From contig JAGTUW010000031.1 of assembly GCA_018224345.1 (NCBI GenBank), positions 1 through 8,738 on the forward strand: a stretch of DNA of 8,738 nucleotides, in the 5' to 3' direction. Below are positions 6,501 through 8,738 of the stretch, one piece after another. The stretch is from Bacteroidota bacterium. Lineage in GTDB: Bacteria; Bacteroidota; Ignavibacteria; SZUA-365. The notes under the pieces were generated by a model. That model was not told where the DNA came from. It searched no databases and saw nothing but the letters and a program-made list of their open reading frames with translations. Numbering within the stretch: the first letter of the stretch is position 1; every line of letters begins with the position of its first letter. The position numbers and the translations under genes were made by a program.

Positions 6501-7020
6501 CGAAAATGTCCTTGAGCCGGCGGGCGACGTCCCTGGCTGCATCATAGTCGTTGATTGCGAGATAGGTCGATACCACCCCACCCGCACAGGCGGTCAGGGC
6601 GATCAGTCCTTCGGAATGACGCTCGAGCAATTCCCAGTCGATCCGGGGTTTGTAATAGAAGCCCTCTGTATGGCCGTAGGTTGTCAATTTCAACAGGTTA
6701 TGATAACCGATTTCATTTTTGGCCAGGAGCACAAGATGGTTGTACCCGTGACGTTTCCCCTCCGGATGTGTCTCCGCTGCGTTGCGGTCAAAACGCGATC
6801 CGCGCGTGACCATGTACATTTCATTGCCGATAATGGGTTTGATACCCATATCGACGGCTTTGAGATAGAACTCAACGGTACCGAACATCACTCCGTGATC
6901 GGTGAGGGCAAATGCCGGCATATTATGTTCGACTGTCGCCTTGATCAGATCGTCGACAGTGCATGCGGCATCGAGGAGGGAGTAGTGAGAATGATTGTGA
7001 AGATGTATGAAGTCGGCCAT
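3520..7020 (-). CDS. dnaE: DNA polymerase III subunit alpha
   Basis: The replicative polymerase of the chromosome, 1166 residues, close to E. coli DnaE (1160). Domains in order: PHP (about 4-280), palm/thumb/fingers (about 290-820), helix-hairpin-helix (about 820-900), OB fold (about 995-1075), C-terminal tau-binding region (about 1085-1166). The catalytic aspartates are Asp408 and Asp410 in PDIDVDF, and Asp572 in KMDFLGL; GPGRGSAAGS (364-373) is the polymerase motif. QSSLF (925-929) fits the sliding-clamp-binding motif. The PHP metal ligands look intact: HLH (6-8), Asp17, TDHG (His42), Glu67, His107, Cys145, and NDIH (212-214). No intein or frameshift is seen. ATG 7020 was chosen because the MADFIHLHNHS start matches the family; the frame stays open to TTG 7041, and neither start has a clear Shine-Dalgarno. 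The near C-terminus repeats TRDLLL twice (1136-1141, 1144-1149). Confidence 0.98.
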   Translation of the reverse strand: MADFIHLHNHSHYSLLDAACTVDDLIKATVEHNMPAFALTDHGVMFGTVEFYLKAVDMGIKPIIGNEMYMVTRGSRFDRNAAETHPEGKRHGYNHLVLLAKNEIGYHNLLKLTTYGHTEGFYYKPRIDWELLERHSEGLIALTACAGGVVSTYLAINDYDAARDVARRLKDIFADDVYLEIQNHGLEREAIIREGMPRLARELGMKLIATNDIHYVDRTHAVAHNVYLHIADVREAEDITRLRYETGEYYFKSEQEMLALFKDYPQAIESTVEVMEKIDFTLELGVNHMPEFPIPPEVGVESLDDYMKHLAYEGARHRYKELTTEICERLDFEIGVITNMGFSGYFLITQDFINVAKRQGIRVGPGRGSAAGSIVAYALGITNVDPLRYDLLFERFLNPDRISMPDIDVDFQDDRRDEVIKYTREKYGDDSVAQIITFGRLSARAVIKDVGRVLGIPLNIVESITKQIPVKMGKVQPLRYAFGLKKDSSGKWSPIKELEWVRKSDDPKIRQLIEYSIILEGLNRNVGMHAAGVVIAPSDTSDYVPLYKSPNTELMTMYNMGDLEQAGLLKMDFLGLITLSVIDRALRLIKETHEITIDIDDIPLDDTKTFDMFSEGHTVGVFQFESSGMREWLVKLKPRSIDDLAAMNALYRPGPMDFIEEFIDRKFGRKPIEYLHPGMEAILEPTYGIIVFQEQVMQLAASIAGFTLAESDLMRRAMGKKKAEAMAEQRVAFVKGAVERGITRKVASEIFNMVDKFANYGFNKSHSVAYSILAYQTGWLKANYTPEFMAALMTAEMAKTDKIVMLIDECRKMGIDVLPPDVNESGVDFSVSGNQIRFGLAAIKNVGVGAVGCIVEAREKAAPFRTLFDFTERVNTRAVNKKTMESLVLAGAMDSLQENRAELFSAIESAISYGVQKQQEIEIGQSSLFDDLASTPDSEATQPILPSLQDWSEAEKLAREKSVLGFYVSGHPLEPWRLDVEAIADMKLGEFLSDIDGTMVRACGIIAALRMKIDKRGRSMAFLTLEDFTGKAECLVFADAFERSAMHIAPDRPVVLTGKAEVSGDSVRIVAEEVTDISSALPTLAKSLIISLSSVSVTRKQIQDGIALLEQRRGSGNSLCFFYVTDGDGQRWNLMTRDLLLQVTRDLLLELRSIFGASNVRISTTG

Positions 7021-7227
7021 GGCTGCACAATGAGGATACAATTATTGATAAAATAGACAAGGTGCAGCACGCAAGGCAATCGGCGACGGAGCGGTCATCG
7101 AAGGGATGGAGCCGTAGGCCTTGCCACGCTATCACTTGCGCGGATGTCGCAACGAAAAAAAAATCTGGACGTGGCCCTGTGCTTTTTGTATCTTTCCTGT
7201 TCTGAATGATCAGGGAAATATAACGAC
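7021..7227. other. Divergent spacer between dnaE and the TPR gene
   Basis: These 207 bases must contain the 5' control regions of both flanking genes. On the minus strand a weak TTGTCT-16-TATCCT pair lies within about 45 bases of the dnaE ATG. I see no convincing promoter for the TPR gene, only an AGGGA (ending 11 bases before its ATG) as a distant ribosome-binding site. A nine-base A run sits near 7155. I saw no hairpin of note. Confidence 0.4.
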
Positions 7228-7917
7228 ATGAATACGACACAGGAAAAAGCCCTCCGGGCGTATGAACAACGAGAGTATGAAGCGGCGGTTCGCTTGCTTC
7301 AACAGGCCGCAGCCGAAAGTTCGAGCGCTGACGTCCGTGAACGGTTGCTCCTTAAATGCGCCCTGGCACAGGATGAGCTGGGAAAGCACACCGAAGCACT
7401 GGAAACGTTGAAAACCGTACTCGAACAATCGCCCGAATCAGCCGGGGCATGGAACAATCTTGGTTTGGTGTGTTTGCACATCGGCAAATACGATGAAGCG
7501 CGTGCGGCGTGTGAACGTGCATATACATTGAACCCGGAACTGCCGGATGCGCTCGTGAATCTTGGTGTCGTCTGCCTGCGGCTGAGTGACCCGTTGAATG
7601 CATTGCAATATCTGACGCTGGCCCTGGAGCATTTGCCCGGCCACCCTGCCGTACACGCCAATCTCGCATTGACGTATGCGGTGTTCGGTCGACTCGAGGA
7701 AGCAGAGGATGCACTGCGTCTTGCCATCCTCTATGGTTATGAGCACGGGGATGTCATCGGACAAAAGCTCGAAGCACTGAAAGCGGTCCGGGAAGAAATT
7801 GTCAATGCGGGAGAATCAAAGCCGGATGTCACACATGACAGCAGCGGGATGCATGACGATAATGTCCCGGATCCCGACAGCGATGCAGCAACGAACGGTG
7901 CGGGTGACAGGGAATGA
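7228..7917 (+). CDS. Tetratricopeptide (TPR) repeat protein
   Basis: A 229-residue soluble protein built of TPR helices, which usually form a scaffold for protein-protein contacts; partner unknown. At least four to five TPR units are visible, roughly 5-36, 39-72, 73-106, 107-140 and 141-174. The clearest are AWNNLGLVCLHIGKYDEARA (74-93) followed by AYTLNPE (98-104), ALVNLGVVCLRLSDPLNALQ (108-127), and VHANLALTYAVFGRLEEAED (142-161). The consensus Trp/Leu-Gly-Tyr/Ala-Pro spacing is kept. The last 35 residues are acidic, rich in Asp, Asn, Gly and Ser, and probably disordered. There is no signal peptide or membrane segment, so it is likely cytoplasmic. ATG 7228 is the first start in frame, with AGGGA 11 bases upstream, somewhat far. 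The GAF-domain gene follows about 97 bases downstream in the same direction. Confidence 0.9.
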   Translation: MNTTQEKALRAYEQREYEAAVRLLQQAAAESSSADVRERLLLKCALAQDELGKHTEALETLKTVLEQSPESAGAWNNLGLVCLHIGKYDEARAACERAYTLNPELPDALVNLGVVCLRLSDPLNALQYLTLALEHLPGHPAVHANLALTYAVFGRLEEAEDALRLAILYGYEHGDVIGQKLEALKAVREEIVNAGESKPDVTHDSSGMHDDNVPDPDSDAATNGAGDRE

Positions 7918-7937
7918 CGGGCGCCCGGTTTTTTGTC
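7918..7937 (+). terminator. Weak terminator-like element after the TPR gene
   Basis: Directly after the TGA stop is the GC palindrome CGGGCGCCCG (7918-7927), followed by TTTTTT and a T-rich tail. The stem is only 3 bp if a 4-base loop is allowed, so termination may be partial and read-through into the GAF gene is possible. Confidence 0.35.
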
Positions 7938-8014
7938 TTTGAATGCATCTCTGCGTACTTTTCCGGTTACGAGAATCCCGTCACTGTCCACGTTCACAAT
8001 TACGGCATCGCACG

Positions 8015-8738
8015 GTGAATAAATCCAGTATCGGAATCGGAGCCGTCATGCTCGCGACGGCGGCTGTATTCATCTATTTCGATGACCCGCTGTATGTACG
8101 TATCATTGCGGGGATCATATTTGTTGTGGGCGCCATTCTCCTCTATCAGATACTTGCCCGCAACGAAGCAGAAGAAAACCAAGCGGATGAAGAAACCGCG
8201 GGCGGTCCGCCGGTTGCGGAGGCCCCGCGCCGGGGCGATGCGGGAGGCGCATCAGTGACGGCAGCACCCCCGGAAACAAACGCCGCCATTCCGCGCAGCA
8301 TGCCTCCTGCACCGGAGAGCGGTGCGGGGGAAGAAATCCCGGCCCGATTGTACCGGAATGATGCCGAACTGCTCCCGCATGACGACCCCCGTGCGGAATT
8401 TGATTTTCTTACGAACAAACTGCTGCAGGCAATCAGGGAGCATGTACTTGGCCATACAGTGGGTCTGTACTGGATCAATCTCGACCGCGAACAGATCATC
8501 ATCGGTGAATTTGTTACGGACAGCATCAATTTCACGACAGCCAGGCGGATGAATCTTGGCAACGATCTGATCTCACGTGTCGGTCTCGAAGGAAAACCTG
8601 CGATTGTCTCGGACATCTCTTCTGCAGGAGAGTCGGATCTTGTTATCTACTATGACAGTACCGAAGGAGTGCGTTCTTTCATCGCGGTTCCTCTGTTTTT
8701 TGCTGATGAGGTCATTGCCGTGCTCGCAGCAGACAGCA
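8015..8738 (+). CDS. Membrane-anchored GAF-domain protein, N-terminal part (3' end outside window)
   Basis: A likely sensor or signalling protein; only 241 codons are visible and the output domain is cut off. From GTG 8015, two membrane segments lie at about 5-22 (IGIGAVMLATAAVFIYF) and 27-48 (VRIIAGIIFVVGAILL), joined by a very short FDDP loop. A Pro/Ala/Gly/Glu-rich linker, probably disordered, spans 50-125. A GAF-like domain starts near 125 and runs to the edge: FLTNKLLQAI, VGLYWINLDREQIIIGEF, AIVSDISS, and the typical GVRSFIAVPLFFADEVIAV strand-turn-strand. GAF domains bind small ligands or mediate dimerisation. The start is uncertain: GTG 8015 keeps the first membrane helix whole but has no ribosome-binding site; ATG 8048 has GGAG 5 bases upstream but shortens that helix; the frame is open back to ATG 7943. 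What follows the GAF domain (kinase, GGDEF, phosphatase or nothing) cannot be told here. Confidence 0.8.
   Translation, partial: MNKSSIGIGAVMLATAAVFIYFDDPLYVRIIAGIIFVVGAILLYQILARNEAEENQADEETAGGPPVAEAPRRGDAGGASVTAAPPETNAAIPRSMPPAPESGAGEEIPARLYRNDAELLPHDDPRAEFDFLTNKLLQAIREHVLGHTVGLYWINLDREQIIIGEFVTDSINFTTARRMNLGNDLISRVGLEGKPAIVSDISSAGESDLVIYYDSTEGVRSFIAVPLFFADEVIAVLAADS

Noticed and set aside
6334..7056. A 240-codon plus-strand open frame
   Set aside because: It lies antisense to the dnaE PHP domain and is explained by the complementary codon pattern.
8146..8616. Minus-strand 156-codon Ser/Arg/Ala-rich open frame
   Set aside because: Antisense to the GAF-domain gene; its low-complexity composition mirrors the Pro/Ala linker of the real gene.

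Overview
This window is a gene-dense piece of bacterial chromosome of moderate GC content. It holds seven protein-coding genes, two of them cut by the window edges. I see no RNA gene, CRISPR array, insertion sequence, prophage gene or toxin/defence cassette. The clearest landmark is a complete dnaE (DNA polymerase III alpha), followed 31 bases later on the same strand by trxA (thioredoxin). From memory, dnaE next to a thioredoxin gene recurs in the Bacteroidetes/Chlorobi group, so a member of that broad assemblage is a reasonable but unproven guess. Clear AAGGA ribosome-binding sites (trxA and the NlpC/P60 gene) and a TTGCCC-17-TATAAT promoter argue against a typical Bacteroidia genome and fit Ignavibacteria/Chlorobi-like lineages or others better.

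Layout from left to right. Positions 1-776 (minus) hold the N-terminal half of a sodium-coupled neurotransmitter-symporter-family (SNF/NSS) transporter. Positions 777-1153 are a divergent regulatory region with two candidate rightward promoters. Positions 1154-1780 (plus) encode a small lipoprotein with a LEA14/WHy-like beta domain. It converges on a minus-strand NlpC/P60 peptidase lipoprotein (1883-2746), and a hairpin terminator at 1808-1837 lies between them. Positions 2747-3167 are non-coding and contain a strong two-tier hairpin with a competing alternative pairing at 3085-3146. trxA (3168-3488) and dnaE (3520-7020) follow on the minus strand. A 207-base divergent spacer leads to a plus-strand TPR-repeat protein (7228-7917), then a membrane-anchored GAF-domain protein (8015 to the right edge).

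How the genes relate. dnaE and trxA look like one transcription unit: replicative polymerase plus a housekeeping thiol reductant. The two lipoproteins are both envelope proteins but are convergently transcribed, so they are not an operon. The TPR and GAF genes run in the same direction with a weak terminator-like element between them, so co-transcription is uncertain. The neighbourhood reads as core chromosome. I found no convincing undescribed system. The best second looks are the unusual substrate/Na1-site residues in the transporter, the apparently intact metal site in the DnaE PHP domain, and the switch-like hairpins downstream of trxA.
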